Assembly (NCBI GenBank): GCA_018267315.1
Contig: JAFDYS010000038.1
Span: 1 to 64,000 of the forward strand
Direction of reading: 5' to 3'
Length of the DNA stretch: 64,000 bases
Origin: Bacteroidota bacterium
Lineage (GTDB): Bacteria > Bacteroidota > Bacteroidia > Chitinophagales > UBA10324
Shown here one piece after another: positions 26,785 to 36,118 of this stretch (the stretch's first letter is position 1; the number at the start of each line of letters is the position of its first letter). The translations under genes and the position numbers were made by a program. A model generated the notes under the pieces. It made no database searches. It saw only the letters and a list, made by a program, of their open reading frames with translations, and had not been told where the DNA came from.

Positions 26785-26886
26785 GAGGGAAACCGCCGAT
26801 GAGTTACACGGGAATTAAATATCGCTCAAGTCATGGATTGCGTCATTGATGAATTGCTACATTTGGCTGCAACAAAACAAAAGCAT

Positions 26887-28245
26887 ATGAAAAAACTGAT
26901 ACTCTTTACTTTTCTCATCATTATTTCGATTGCATCCCGGGCGCAATGGGAATCCGTGGCCACGGGTTTCTCCACCAATCGTGGCATTCATCAAATCGTT
27001 CCCACTTCCACTGATGCAGTATGGGCAACGGCCTTTGATGCGGTGAACGGCATCGGGACCAAATGCCGCGACTATTGCCGCTCCACCGATGGCGGACAAA
27101 CCTGGTCGGCTCTCAAAGTGAATGAAGCGGCCTCCTCTGCCAACTGGTCTTGTTTGGCCGCGGCAGATGAAAACAATGCCTGGGCGCTTTTCTACAAAAC
27201 CACAGCCGCCGGCGGGTGGATCTGGCATACCACAGATGGCGGAGCCACCTGGACACAACAAGGTGCCGGAGAAGTTTTTGCCGGCAGCACCTCATTCCCT
27301 GATGTGATTTATTTCTGGGATACCGATCGGGGCGTTGTGGTGGGCGATCCGCTGAACGGTGAATTTGAAATTTACACTACTTCTGATGGCGGAAACACCT
27401 GGGCAGAGGTTGATGGTGATAACATTCCCGATCCGCTCAGCACCACCGAGTACGGACTTACCCGTTGCTATGCAGCTCATGACAACAATTTTTGGTTCGG
27501 CACTTTCTCCGGTCGCGTACTTAAAACCAGTGATTACGGCGCTACCTGGACGGCCTATGAAACCGGATCATCGGATGTAGTTCAGTTCATCACATTTGAA
27601 GATGATAATAACGGATGGATTGAAATGGCTGATCCCACCACGTTCGAATTTACCTCACTGCTTCGCACTACGGATGGCGGTGCAACCTGGACGGATATCA
27701 CACCTTCAGAAAATTACTACGCCAGCTACGGAGTAACCTACGTGCCGAAAACCACTGACGTGCTGGTTTCATCAGGTTACAATTATGCCACTTCCACCTT
27801 CGGTTCATCTTACAGTCTCGATGGCGGTCTCAACTGGACAGTGATTGATGACGATGTGGTTCATCTTGCGGTGAAGTTTTTCAACAACATCACCGGCTGG
27901 AGCGGAGGCGTAAACCTTGATGCCTATACCGATGGAATGTGGAAGTACACCGATGGCTTTGTTGCTACCGGTGTCAATGAAGTGGCAGCATCCGGTTCGA
28001 AATTCAACGTATATCCCAACCCCGGTAATGGCCTTTTCTACTTCTCATTTGAAACGGAAAATTCAGAACCCATTCACATGACAATTACCGATGCCGTGGG
28101 CAGGATGATTTGGGATAACAACTATAAGGACAAATCACAAACCTGGCTTCGCTCCATTGACCTGCGTGGCAACAGCAAGGGAGTCTATTTCCTCACTCTG
28201 GAAAATAACGGACAAAAAACCTCACAAAAACTCGTGATCGAATAA
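26887..28245 (+). CDS. Secreted BNR/HCF136-like beta-propeller protein with type IX sorting domain
   Basis: From the ATG at 26887 the protein has a clear signal peptide (KKLILFTFLIIISIASRAQ); the earlier ATG at 26833 adds 18 polar residues. The body consists of repeated STDGGQTWS/TTDGGATWT/TSDGGNTWA (BNR, Asp-box) units, as in sialidases and the photosystem assembly factor HCF136, building a beta-propeller. The C-terminus from about residue 365 (FNVYPNPGNGLFYFSF to GQKTSQKLVIE) is a type A sorting domain. Catalytic sialidase residues are not evident, so a binding or structural role is more likely. Confidence 0.85.
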   Translation: MKKLILFTFLIIISIASRAQWESVATGFSTNRGIHQIVPTSTDAVWATAFDAVNGIGTKCRDYCRSTDGGQTWSALKVNEAASSANWSCLAAADENNAWALFYKTTAAGGWIWHTTDGGATWTQQGAGEVFAGSTSFPDVIYFWDTDRGVVVGDPLNGEFEIYTTSDGGNTWAEVDGDNIPDPLSTTEYGLTRCYAAHDNNFWFGTFSGRVLKTSDYGATWTAYETGSSDVVQFITFEDDNNGWIEMADPTTFEFTSLLRTTDGGATWTDITPSENYYASYGVTYVPKTTDVLVSSGYNYATSTFGSSYSLDGGLNWTVIDDDVVHLAVKFFNNITGWSGGVNLDAYTDGMWKYTDGFVATGVNEVAASGSKFNVYPNPGNGLFYFSFETENSEPIHMTITDAVGRMIWDNNYKDKSQTWLRSIDLRGNSKGVYFLTLENNGQKTSQKLVIE

Positions 28246-28267
28246 CCGAATTCGTCAAACGTTTTAT

Positions 28268-28298
28268 AAAGCGCGGTCTTGATTCAGACCGCGCTTTT
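28268..28298 (+). terminator. Terminator after the BNR protein gene
   Basis: AAAGCGCGGTCT pairs with AGACCGCGCTTT around TGATTC, and a T tract follows. The stem starts 22 bp after the stop codon at 28245. Confidence 0.88.
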
Positions 28299-28460
28299 TT
28301 ATTCTCCATCCTGCCTGTTGTGAAACACTGAAACGCCTTTCTGCGTTTGCGCAAAAGTTGATTTGACACTTTCATCAAACTATCACAATTTTGTTTCGAA
28401 ATCAGAATCCCGCCCCTGCTGATTTTCACCAATCGTCATTTCTAAACCAACCAATCTGAT

Positions 28461-30932
28461 ATGAAGAAGTTTTTCTCCATTGCCACTTTATGTGGATTAT
28501 TCCTGCTTCAGCTGCACGCTTATGCACAGCAAGTAACCACTGAAACCTCACCGCTGGGTGCGCCGCGCATCGTCAATTTTGCGGCACTGGCTGCTGAGGA
28601 AGCGTTGCATCCTCATCTTGTTGAACCGCGGGATTTTGAAGCGGACGAAGAGGCACATACCGGCATGCCCGTGAACATGCCCGTACCCCGTGATGCGGTA
28701 AAGAATTATGTGGAAATTCCGGCTGAAGGCCTGCAGGCCACCTCACCGGCTCCCGTGACCAGCTTTAATGGACTTCTCGATAACGGACAAGTGATTCCAC
28801 CGGATGTTCAGGGTGCTGCCGGCCCGAATCACCTGATGGAAATGCTGAACTCCACCTTCCGGGTATTCAATAAAACCGGAGGAACGGTTAGCACGGTCTC
28901 CATTTCCACGTTCTATGGATTCTCGTCCTCCAACTTCTACAGCGATCCGCGAATCACTTATGACCCATACAATGATCGCTGGATTAGTTGCCTGATGGCC
29001 GATGTGCCCGGCGGCCACAACGGCGTGTATGTTGCCGTTTCCCAGACTTCTGATCCCACCGGCACCTGGAACATTTACAATTTCGATGCAACCGGAAATA
29101 ACAGTGACATTTTTGACTACCCTGCCATGGGATTCAACAAAGACTGGGTGGTGATCACCGGAAATGTGTTCAATGGCTCCAGCGTTTTTCAGAAGGTGAA
29201 GGTGCTGGTATTTGATAAAGCCGCCATGTATGCCAATACCTCTTCTACCGTCACCACATTTTCTGATAATTCCATTTTCACCCTGCAGCCCGCCGTTACT
29301 TATGACAACACGGTGGGTACCGTGTACATGGTAACTAACTGGAATGCCAACTCCGGCGGATTTGGATATCTAAAGTTGTTTACCATCAGCGGTAGCGTGA
29401 GTGCTCCGGTTTACACCGCCGGAAATACAGTAGGCGTGAATCAGACGTGGAGCACTTCATCGAAGACTGCTCCCCAACTTGGATCTTCCAACAAGATTTC
29501 AACGAATGATACCCGGGTTCAGAATGCGGTGTACAGAAACGGTTATCTCTATTGTTCTCAAACGGTTTATCTGCCTACCTCGAGCGCCAACCGCTCTTCC
29601 GTGCAGTGGTGGCAGATTGATCCCTCCAATAGCAGCGTGGCTCAATTTGGCCGCGTGGATGATGCCACGGGTACCAACTTCTATGCATTCCCCAGCATTA
29701 CCGTAAATGCCAACGATGATGTATTGGTGGGATACTCTACCTTCTCTTCATCCATTTATGCCAGCAGCGCCTATTCATTCCGAACAGCCAATGACGCATT
29801 GAATACACTGCAGGATCCGTATCTCTACAAAGCAGGTCTCGCCACCTACTATAAAACTTTCGGAGGCAGTTCTAACCGTTGGGGAGATTACTCGGCATGC
29901 GTGGTAGATCCTGTGGATGGCAGTTTCTGGACGTTGCAGGAATTCGCCAACTCACCATCCAACAACTGGGGAACGGCGTGGGCTAATGTGGCGGCATCCA
30001 ATGTGGCCGTGTGCAGTGTGCCTGCCTCGCTTGCATCGTCCAACATCACTCAAACTTCGGCTGATGTTTCATGGGGCGCTGTGAGCGGTGCTTCCTCCTA
30101 CACGCTGCAATACAAGCTCACCTCAAGCGGCACGTGGACGCAGATCAACACTTCTTCCACTTCCCAAACTTTGAGCGGATTAAATTCCGGAGCGCAATAC
30201 GAATTCCAGGTTCAGGCATCTTGCACCAATGGCGGTACCAGTGCCTTTTCAGCTTCGGCTTTGTTCACCACACAATCCAATGCCTGCACCGATACCTATG
30301 AACCCAATAACTCGAAAAATCAGGCAAAGGCCATTACTGCAGGTGTGACCATTCAGGCACTCATCGGCAATTCCACCGATAAGGATTTCTTCAGCTTCAG
30401 CAATACATCCGGTCAGCCCAATATCAGAGTTTCATTGACTAACCTGCCCGCCAACTACAATTTGAAATTATTTAATCCGAGCGGATCACAAATCGCGCAG
30501 TCCACGAATTCAGGAACGACCAATGAAACCGTTAAATACAACACCGCTACCATAGGAACGTACAAGGCCCAGGTGCTGGGTGTAAATGGCGCCTTCAATT
30601 CAACTACCTGTTACTCGCTGATTGCCGAAATCAGCAGTACGCCATGGCGTCTCGATGGTGAAGAATCTGCCGTGGCAAATGCACTTAATTCGATTTACCC
30701 TAATCCGTCCGACGGTCACCTGATCGCAGCATACACCAGTGCAGTGACCGGAAACGTGAGCGTGATCGTAACGGATTTATTCGGCAAGCAGGTGCTCACA
30801 GGATCCATGGAAGTGAGTGAAGGGATGAATGCACTGAAACTGGATATGGCAACCGCACCCAATGGTTTCTATCTCATCAGGATCATAAGTGGCAATGAAA
30901 CCTGCCAAATGAAGTTCCAGATCGAACGTTAG
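28461..30932 (+). CDS. Secreted multidomain protein with Fn3, pre-peptidase C-terminal and type IX sorting domains
   Basis: The 823-residue protein has a signal peptide (FFSIATLCGLFLLQLHAYAQ) and a large N-terminal region (about 100-520) with segments such as VIPPDVQGAAGPNHLMEMLN and DPRITYDPYNDRW, which suggest a propeller-like fold. A fibronectin type III domain follows (about 520-610, ASLASSNITQTSADVSWGAV). A pre-peptidase C-terminal domain begins CTDTYEPNNSKNQAKAI (about 612-730), and a type A sorting domain closes the protein (SIYPNPSDGHLIAAY onwards). No peptidase motif is seen. It is likely a cell-surface or matrix protein of unknown target. Confidence 0.83.
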   Translation: MKKFFSIATLCGLFLLQLHAYAQQVTTETSPLGAPRIVNFAALAAEEALHPHLVEPRDFEADEEAHTGMPVNMPVPRDAVKNYVEIPAEGLQATSPAPVTSFNGLLDNGQVIPPDVQGAAGPNHLMEMLNSTFRVFNKTGGTVSTVSISTFYGFSSSNFYSDPRITYDPYNDRWISCLMADVPGGHNGVYVAVSQTSDPTGTWNIYNFDATGNNSDIFDYPAMGFNKDWVVITGNVFNGSSVFQKVKVLVFDKAAMYANTSSTVTTFSDNSIFTLQPAVTYDNTVGTVYMVTNWNANSGGFGYLKLFTISGSVSAPVYTAGNTVGVNQTWSTSSKTAPQLGSSNKISTNDTRVQNAVYRNGYLYCSQTVYLPTSSANRSSVQWWQIDPSNSSVAQFGRVDDATGTNFYAFPSITVNANDDVLVGYSTFSSSIYASSAYSFRTANDALNTLQDPYLYKAGLATYYKTFGGSSNRWGDYSACVVDPVDGSFWTLQEFANSPSNNWGTAWANVAASNVAVCSVPASLASSNITQTSADVSWGAVSGASSYTLQYKLTSSGTWTQINTSSTSQTLSGLNSGAQYEFQVQASCTNGGTSAFSASALFTTQSNACTDTYEPNNSKNQAKAITAGVTIQALIGNSTDKDFFSFSNTSGQPNIRVSLTNLPANYNLKLFNPSGSQIAQSTNSGTTNETVKYNTATIGTYKAQVLGVNGAFNSTTCYSLIAEISSTPWRLDGEESAVANALNSIYPNPSDGHLIAAYTSAVTGNVSVIVTDLFGKQVLTGSMEVSEGMNALKLDMATAPNGFYLIRIISGNETCQMKFQIER

Positions 30933-30953
30933 TCGAAAAAAATTTGATCTTGT

Positions 30954-30990
30954 AAAAGCTGCTTCAATCTTTGGAGCAGCTTTTCTTTTT
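30954..30990 (+). terminator. Terminator after the Fn3 protein gene
   Basis: AAAAGCTGCT (30954-30963) pairs perfectly with AGCAGCTTTT (30975-30984) and is followed by a CTTTTT tract. Confidence 0.87.
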
Positions 30991-31049
30991 TTGACGGATC
31001 ATGCGCAACGATAAATGCGGGTCATTCATCTTTTAAGCCATGACATGAA

Positions 31050-31667
31050 ATGAAAATCAGCTTCTGCATTTTGATTCTGACCGGCTGGTTATCGTTGCAG
31101 GCGCAGGACTACAAACTCAACCAGCGGTATCCCGGTTACTTCATCAACATCAAAGGCGATACCATCCGTGGATATATTCTGCTGACCAACAAAATCGAAA
31201 ATCAGCGGGGCGCCGAATTTTCGAACGATGCCAAGGGAGAAAAAATAAAAATCCATTTACTGCCCGGCCAGATACGGGGTTTCAAAGTCAAAGACCGCAT
31301 GTATTCAACTGTTGAATACGGTGAACCGGATCCGACGGCTGAACACTTTTTGATGATCAGGGAAGAAGGAGTGCTAACGTTGTTTGAATATTTCCGCCTT
31401 GCAAAGGATTTGTACGTAGGTGAAGGCGCCGGGCAGCGTCCAGCTACCGGTGATGATGAGCAGTATTTGCAAAGCGAATATGTCATTACCACCAGACAGG
31501 GAAAGAAATTCGGTATTGCCACACCGGGCGAATTGATAAGAAATGCGGAAGCCATTTTCAAGGACGATCAACAGATCATCACCGATATTAAGAACAAAGA
31601 GAAAGGATATCGTTATAACGATCTGCCGGAATTAGTGAAGCGGTACAATGCTTCGCACCATCCTTGA
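31050..31667 (+). CDS. Hypothetical exported protein
   Basis: The 205-residue protein has a signal peptide (ISFCILILTGWLSLQAQ) and then a soluble, charge-rich beta/alpha region with phrases such as YFINIKGDTIRGYILLTNK and GQIRGFKVKDRMYSTVEYG. Small exported Bacteroidota proteins with a similar start (xxGDTxxGYI) are common and have no assigned function. There is no sorting domain or lipobox, so a periplasmic location is expected. It sits between two type IX cargo genes. Confidence 0.65.
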   Translation: MKISFCILILTGWLSLQAQDYKLNQRYPGYFINIKGDTIRGYILLTNKIENQRGAEFSNDAKGEKIKIHLLPGQIRGFKVKDRMYSTVEYGEPDPTAEHFLMIREEGVLTLFEYFRLAKDLYVGEGAGQRPATGDDEQYLQSEYVITTRQGKKFGIATPGELIRNAEAIFKDDQQIITDIKNKEKGYRYNDLPELVKRYNASHHP

Positions 31668-31688
31668 TGGCGCGCCGTACTTTCATTG

Positions 31689-31696
31689 TACTTTTG
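31689..31696 (+). promoter_or_regulatory. -7 element of the sialidase-like gene
   Basis: TACTTTTG is a perfect TAnnTTTG match, 20 bases before the start codon at 31717. Confidence 0.42.
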
Positions 31697-31716
31697 GCTC
31701 TCAGCTGAATTAAATC

Positions 31717-33276
31717 ATGCGCTTATTCATCTCCCTTATTTTTTCCCTCCTTGCCCATTGTTCGCACGCCCAATACACCAACATTCTCATTGATGATTCC
31801 GGCGATCCTGAAGAACCGAGCATTTTCATCAATCCCAAGAATATCCAGAACCTCGTGGCGGGTTCGAACATTGACAATGGTTACCACTCTTTCGACGGCG
31901 GGTTGACCTGGCAGAAGCAGAATCTCTCATCCACTTATGGCGTATGGGGCGATCCCTGTATTATGGCTGACACGGCAGGCAACTTCTATTTCATTCATCT
32001 GTCAAATCCTGTGAACGGAAGCTGGATTGACCGCATCGTTTGTCAAAAATCAACAGATGGCGGGGTCACATGGACCAATGGTTCATACACCGGGCTGAAC
32101 GGAACGAAAGCGCAGGACAAAGCATGGACCGCTTATGATCCGATCTCCCAAACGATTTATGTAAGCTGGACGCAGTTTGATGTGTATGGCACGAGCAATG
32201 CCAATGACAGTTCTATCATCCTGTTTTCAAAATCCACCGATCATGGACTCACCTGGAGCACGCCGGTTCGCATCAACAAATTGGCCGGTGATTGTATTGA
32301 CAGTGATAACACCGCCGAAGGAGCTGTACCCGCCGTTGGCCCCAACGGTGAAGTGTATATATGCTGGTCAAACCGCGACTCTCTTTTCTTTGATCGCTCA
32401 ACGGACGGCGGTACTACCTGGCTGAATAATGACATCTTCGTAAGCACACAACCCGGCGGATGGGACTACGCCATTCCGGGAATCTATCGTTGCAACGGAT
32501 TGCCGGTAACCCGGTGCGACATCAGCGGCGGACCTTACAACGGCACGATCTATATCAACTGGACTGACCAGCGCAACGGCGAGGACAACACGGATGTATT
32601 CATTGCCAAATCAAATGACGGAGGATTCACCTGGAGTGAACCTGTGACGGTTAATGATGATAATTCCGGCAAACAACAATTCTTCAGTTGGATGGATGTG
32701 GATCAGAAGACAGGGATCATCTATGTGATATTCTACGACCGGAGAAACTACGATGACAAGTCAACAGATGTTTACCTCGCCTACTCCGATGATGGCGGAG
32801 TGACGTTTACCAATGAAAAGATCAGCGAAGAATCATTCAGTCCGAAGTCAACTGTCTTTTTCGGCGACTATACCAACATCAGCGCCTACAACGGCAAGGT
32901 GGCACCCATCTGGGCACGCATGGATGGGCAGAACTTATCCGTCTGGACAGCAATCATTGACTTTCCGACCTTAGCTCAGCAGCAGGTGCCTTTCTCTTCA
33001 GCTGATTTTCTTCTCAGCCAAAATTTTCCGAATCCATTTGCCACCATCACCGCGATAGATTTTACAATTACCATTTCAGGTCGCTACTCCCTGGCGATTT
33101 ACGACCTGAGCGGCCGACGGCTGACCAGCGTTTTCGAAAATGCGTATATGGCGAGCGGACCGCAGCAGATTACGCTCGATGCACGGGAGCTCGGCCTCAC
33201 TGACGGTGCATACTATTACTCACTGCAGAAAGGAAACGAGGTGGTGACAAAGAAGCTTATGGTGGTGCACGAGTGA
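31717..33276 (+). CDS. Secreted sialidase-like BNR repeat protein with type IX sorting domain
   Basis: The 519-residue protein has a signal peptide (LFISLIFSLLAHCSHAQ) and at least five Asp-box motifs (SFDGGLTWQ, STDGGVTWT, STDHGLTWS, STDGGTTWL, SNDGGFTWS, YSDDGGVTF) in a six-bladed exo-sialidase-type propeller. The region from about 425 (FLLSQNFPNPFATITAIDF to KKLMVVHE) is a type A sorting domain. Sialidase activity needs an arginine triad and Tyr/Glu pair, which I cannot place with confidence, so enzymatic activity is unproven. Confidence 0.82.
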   Translation: MRLFISLIFSLLAHCSHAQYTNILIDDSGDPEEPSIFINPKNIQNLVAGSNIDNGYHSFDGGLTWQKQNLSSTYGVWGDPCIMADTAGNFYFIHLSNPVNGSWIDRIVCQKSTDGGVTWTNGSYTGLNGTKAQDKAWTAYDPISQTIYVSWTQFDVYGTSNANDSSIILFSKSTDHGLTWSTPVRINKLAGDCIDSDNTAEGAVPAVGPNGEVYICWSNRDSLFFDRSTDGGTTWLNNDIFVSTQPGGWDYAIPGIYRCNGLPVTRCDISGGPYNGTIYINWTDQRNGEDNTDVFIAKSNDGGFTWSEPVTVNDDNSGKQQFFSWMDVDQKTGIIYVIFYDRRNYDDKSTDVYLAYSDDGGVTFTNEKISEESFSPKSTVFFGDYTNISAYNGKVAPIWARMDGQNLSVWTAIIDFPTLAQQQVPFSSADFLLSQNFPNPFATITAIDFTITISGRYSLAIYDLSGRRLTSVFENAYMASGPQQITLDARELGLTDGAYYYSLQKGNEVVTKKLMVVHE

Positions 33277-33303
33277 TCCATCAGTTCATTTCATTTTCTC
33301 TTA

Positions 33304-33996
33304 ATGAATGTGTTCATGCGTAAACTGATGTTGCCATGGCTATTTATCTGCTGGCATCTATCTTCGTTTTCACAGATCCCAGTTGTGATGCAGCAAAAAG
33401 AATTTACCATGCTCTGCCTCGGTGATTCATACACCATCGGTGAAGGTGTGGAAGAAGCCGAGCGTTTCCCCAATCAGTGCGTGATGCAATTGCACCTGAA
33501 AGGCATCTTCGTTGACAAACCGAAAATCATTGCCACCACGGGATGGACAACGGATGAGTTGATGAGTGCCATTCAAAAAGAAAATATCAGCCGCACCTAT
33601 GATTTCGTGACACTGCTGATTGGCGTGAACAATCAATACCGCGGCCGAAGCACGGAGAATTATGAAAATGAATTTGCGCAGCTGCTCGGTCTCGCCATCC
33701 GATTTTCCGGTGGAAACAAGAACCACGTCATCGTACTTTCCATTCCGGACTGGGGCGTCACTGCATTTGCTGAGGGAAGAAACCGCCATCAGATTGCGGG
33801 AGAGATTGATGCATACAATGCCGTAAACAAAGAGGAATCACTCCGTCGCGGCGTACACTACATAGATGTCACCACATCCACGCGACAGCATCCCGATTGG
33901 GTAGTGAGTGACGGGCTTCATCCTGATGCCCGGGAATATGAGGTATGGGCCGCACAGCTTACCCGCATCATTCAGTCAGAAGCCCAAACCAAATAA
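33304..33996 (+). CDS. SGNH/GDSL-type hydrolase
   Basis: SGNH hydrolases are serine esterases or lipases. Block I is LCLGDSYTIGEG with the nucleophile Ser42, block III is GVNNQYRG with the oxyanion Asn, and block V is SDGLHPDAREY with Asp203 and His206. An N-terminal hydrophobic stretch (LMLPWLFICWHLSSFSQ) suggests export. The substrate is unknown. It follows the sialidase-like gene by 27 bp, so co-transcription is possible, and precedes a short-chain dehydrogenase gene by 34 bp. Confidence 0.88.
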   Translation: MNVFMRKLMLPWLFICWHLSSFSQIPVVMQQKEFTMLCLGDSYTIGEGVEEAERFPNQCVMQLHLKGIFVDKPKIIATTGWTTDELMSAIQKENISRTYDFVTLLIGVNNQYRGRSTENYENEFAQLLGLAIRFSGGNKNHVIVLSIPDWGVTAFAEGRNRHQIAGEIDAYNAVNKEESLRRGVHYIDVTTSTRQHPDWVVSDGLHPDAREYEVWAAQLTRIIQSEAQTK

Positions 33997-34030
33997 GAGG
34001 GTCTATATCTTCGCGTGAAATTTTACTTAC

Positions 34031-34789
34031 GTGAGCAAAACCATTTTCATCACCGGCGCCACTTCGGGCTTCGGAAAGGCCATTGCAGAAAAGTTTGCAG
34101 CCAACGGATATCGCCTCATCATTACCGGAAGGCGTGACCATCGGCTGCAAGAACTCGCCGGTACTCTGGAAAAGAACTTATCAGCCCGGGTGTTGCCTTT
34201 GAAATTTGACGTGCGCCACCGTGATGAAGTGAAACAGGCGGTGGCTTCCCTTCCTGATGAATGGAAAGAGATTGACATCCTCGTCAATAACGCCGGCCTG
34301 GCATCAGGGCTCGACCTGTTTCAGGATGCTTCGGTAGATGATTTTGACCTGATGATTGATACGAATGTGAAGGGGCTTCTTTACATGACCAAAGAACTGC
34401 TGCCATTGATGCTGCAGCAACCGGGCGGGTACATCTTCAACATCGGTTCGGTGGCATCAAAATATGTATATGAAAAAGGCCACATTTACTGCGCCAGCAA
34501 GTTTGCAGTGGATGCACTGACACAAGGCATGCGCATTGACCTGCTGAAAAAAAATATACGGGTCACGGCTATACATCCGGGTTTGGTGGAAACTGAATTT
34601 TCATTGGTGCGATTCAAAGGGGATGCCGAAAGAGCGAAGAAAACCTACCAGGGACTGAAACCGCTTTCCGCAACTGATATTGCCGATGTGATTTTTTATT
34701 GCGCTTCCACACCGCCCCACGTCAATATCAATGAGCTCGTGATTATGCCCACGGCACAGGCAAGCCCGTTTTATATTGACCGGAATTGA
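34031..34789 (+). CDS. Short-chain dehydrogenase (YdfG-like)
   Basis: The 252-residue protein starts at GTG and shows the NAD(P) motif TGATSGFGKA, NNAG, the catalytic Ser in FNIGSVAS and the YxxxK pair in YCASK. The arginine-bearing GRRDHR after strand 2 favours NADP. The family includes serine/3-hydroxy acid dehydrogenase YdfG, with which the phrases LVNNAGLA and IRVTAIHPGLVETEFS agree. The true substrate is not determinable. It is convergent with the aminotransferase gene at 34829. Confidence 0.88.
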   Translation: MSKTIFITGATSGFGKAIAEKFAANGYRLIITGRRDHRLQELAGTLEKNLSARVLPLKFDVRHRDEVKQAVASLPDEWKEIDILVNNAGLASGLDLFQDASVDDFDLMIDTNVKGLLYMTKELLPLMLQQPGGYIFNIGSVASKYVYEKGHIYCASKFAVDALTQGMRIDLLKKNIRVTAIHPGLVETEFSLVRFKGDAERAKKTYQGLKPLSATDIADVIFYCASTPPHVNINELVIMPTAQASPFYIDRN

Positions 34790-34828
34790 AGCTGGTATCA
34801 GCATCATCGCTTCTGTTCTGATATCACC

Positions 34829-36025
34829 TTAATGCCGAATGGCCCGGAGAGCCGCTGCAGTATATTCGTACTGCTCCATGGAATTGTAGCATTGAGATGA
34901 AATGCGAAACATCAGCTGGGGCCGTTGCTGATTCCATGGGAGAACAGGCATCTCAATGCTGTATTCGCTCCAGAGTTTTTCCCATAGCGGCGAGATGTAA
35001 TTGAAATTGGATGCCGGCATCTGCGTGTCTTCAAGATCAAACGTGGATAGATTCACAATCATATCCTCCGGGGCAGGAAGCGGAATACCCGTTATCTCTG
35101 CAATCCGTTTTCTTGCCTGAAGGCATTGCTGACGGTTGTGGTTCATCAATTCACTCCAGCCGCCGCCAAACAATGAACCCATAAAATCAATGGCATCTTT
35201 TACGCATAGGTATGCGGAGTAATCATCCGTTCCCAGCCAGAAAAAATGATTCGACCAAAGGCGATCCTTATTTTCTGATTTATCATAAGTATGTCCGATG
35301 CTGATAGGATGTATCAAATGCCGGCGATCTTTTCTCACATAAAGAAATGCTGACCCTTTGGGTGAGCAGATCCATTTGTGGCAATTACCGGTAAAGTATG
35401 CCGCACCCAGTTCGTGTAGGTTGAGGGGAATTTGGCCAGGCGCATGAGCGCCGTCAACCAGGCAATCAATGCCTCTTCGGTTCAGTTCATCAATGATCTC
35501 CTTTACCGGGAAAAGCAAACCCGTCGGCGAGGTAATGTAATCAATCATCACCAGCTTCGTCCGCGAAGTCACTTTCGACAACAAGGCCGCTATCACCTCT
35601 TCCGGAGAAGAAACGGGAAACGGAACATCAGCCGTTACCACTTGAGCTTTCCACTTTTGTGCATGCCATTTCAGCGTATTGACGCAGGCACCGTATCCGT
35701 GATTGGTGGTGAGCAACTCATCTCCCGCCTCAAATGCAAGAGAGCTCAAGATGGTGTTCACACCCAGCGTGGCGTTCGGAACAAAAGCCATGTCCACGGC
35801 ATCAGCTCCCACAAATTTTGCAAGCGCTTCTTTGGAACTCCAGATCATTTCTTCCAGATCACGAATGAAGAATTTCACCGGTTGTCGCTCCATCATCGTT
35901 CGATACTCATCCTGTTTCTGCAGAATGGGAATGGGGCATGCACCGAATGATCCGTGATTGAGAAACACCACCTGCTCATCGAGCAGCCAGTGTTTTTTCA
36001 AAGGAGAGTAAACCGGAAATTTCAT
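34829..36025 (-). CDS. Class V aminotransferase-fold PLP enzyme, isopenicillin N epimerase-like
   Basis: From the ATG at 36025 the protein is 398 residues (MKFPVYSPLKKHWLL); an ATG at 36082 would overlap the divergent neighbour. It has the fold-type I class V pattern: FLNHGSFGACP near the N-terminus, an Asp-containing DGAHAPGQIPL and the PLP-binding lysine in GNCHKWICSPKGSAF. These features match isopenicillin N epimerase-like and cysteine desulfurase-like enzymes. The reaction is unknown: no beta-lactam genes are present. It is divergent from a paralogue at 36119. Confidence 0.82.
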   Translation of the reverse strand: MKFPVYSPLKKHWLLDEQVVFLNHGSFGACPIPILQKQDEYRTMMERQPVKFFIRDLEEMIWSSKEALAKFVGADAVDMAFVPNATLGVNTILSSLAFEAGDELLTTNHGYGACVNTLKWHAQKWKAQVVTADVPFPVSSPEEVIAALLSKVTSRTKLVMIDYITSPTGLLFPVKEIIDELNRRGIDCLVDGAHAPGQIPLNLHELGAAYFTGNCHKWICSPKGSAFLYVRKDRRHLIHPISIGHTYDKSENKDRLWSNHFFWLGTDDYSAYLCVKDAIDFMGSLFGGGWSELMNHNRQQCLQARKRIAEITGIPLPAPEDMIVNLSTFDLEDTQMPASNFNYISPLWEKLWSEYSIEMPVLPWNQQRPQLMFRISSQCYNSMEQYEYTAAALRAIRH

Positions 36026-36118
36026 GGAAGGAATTTCACACAATGATAAGGACTTGACCAGTGTATGCATGAAGAAACTCAACTTTTCTATACATTCACT
36101 TCACCGAATATCATTCAC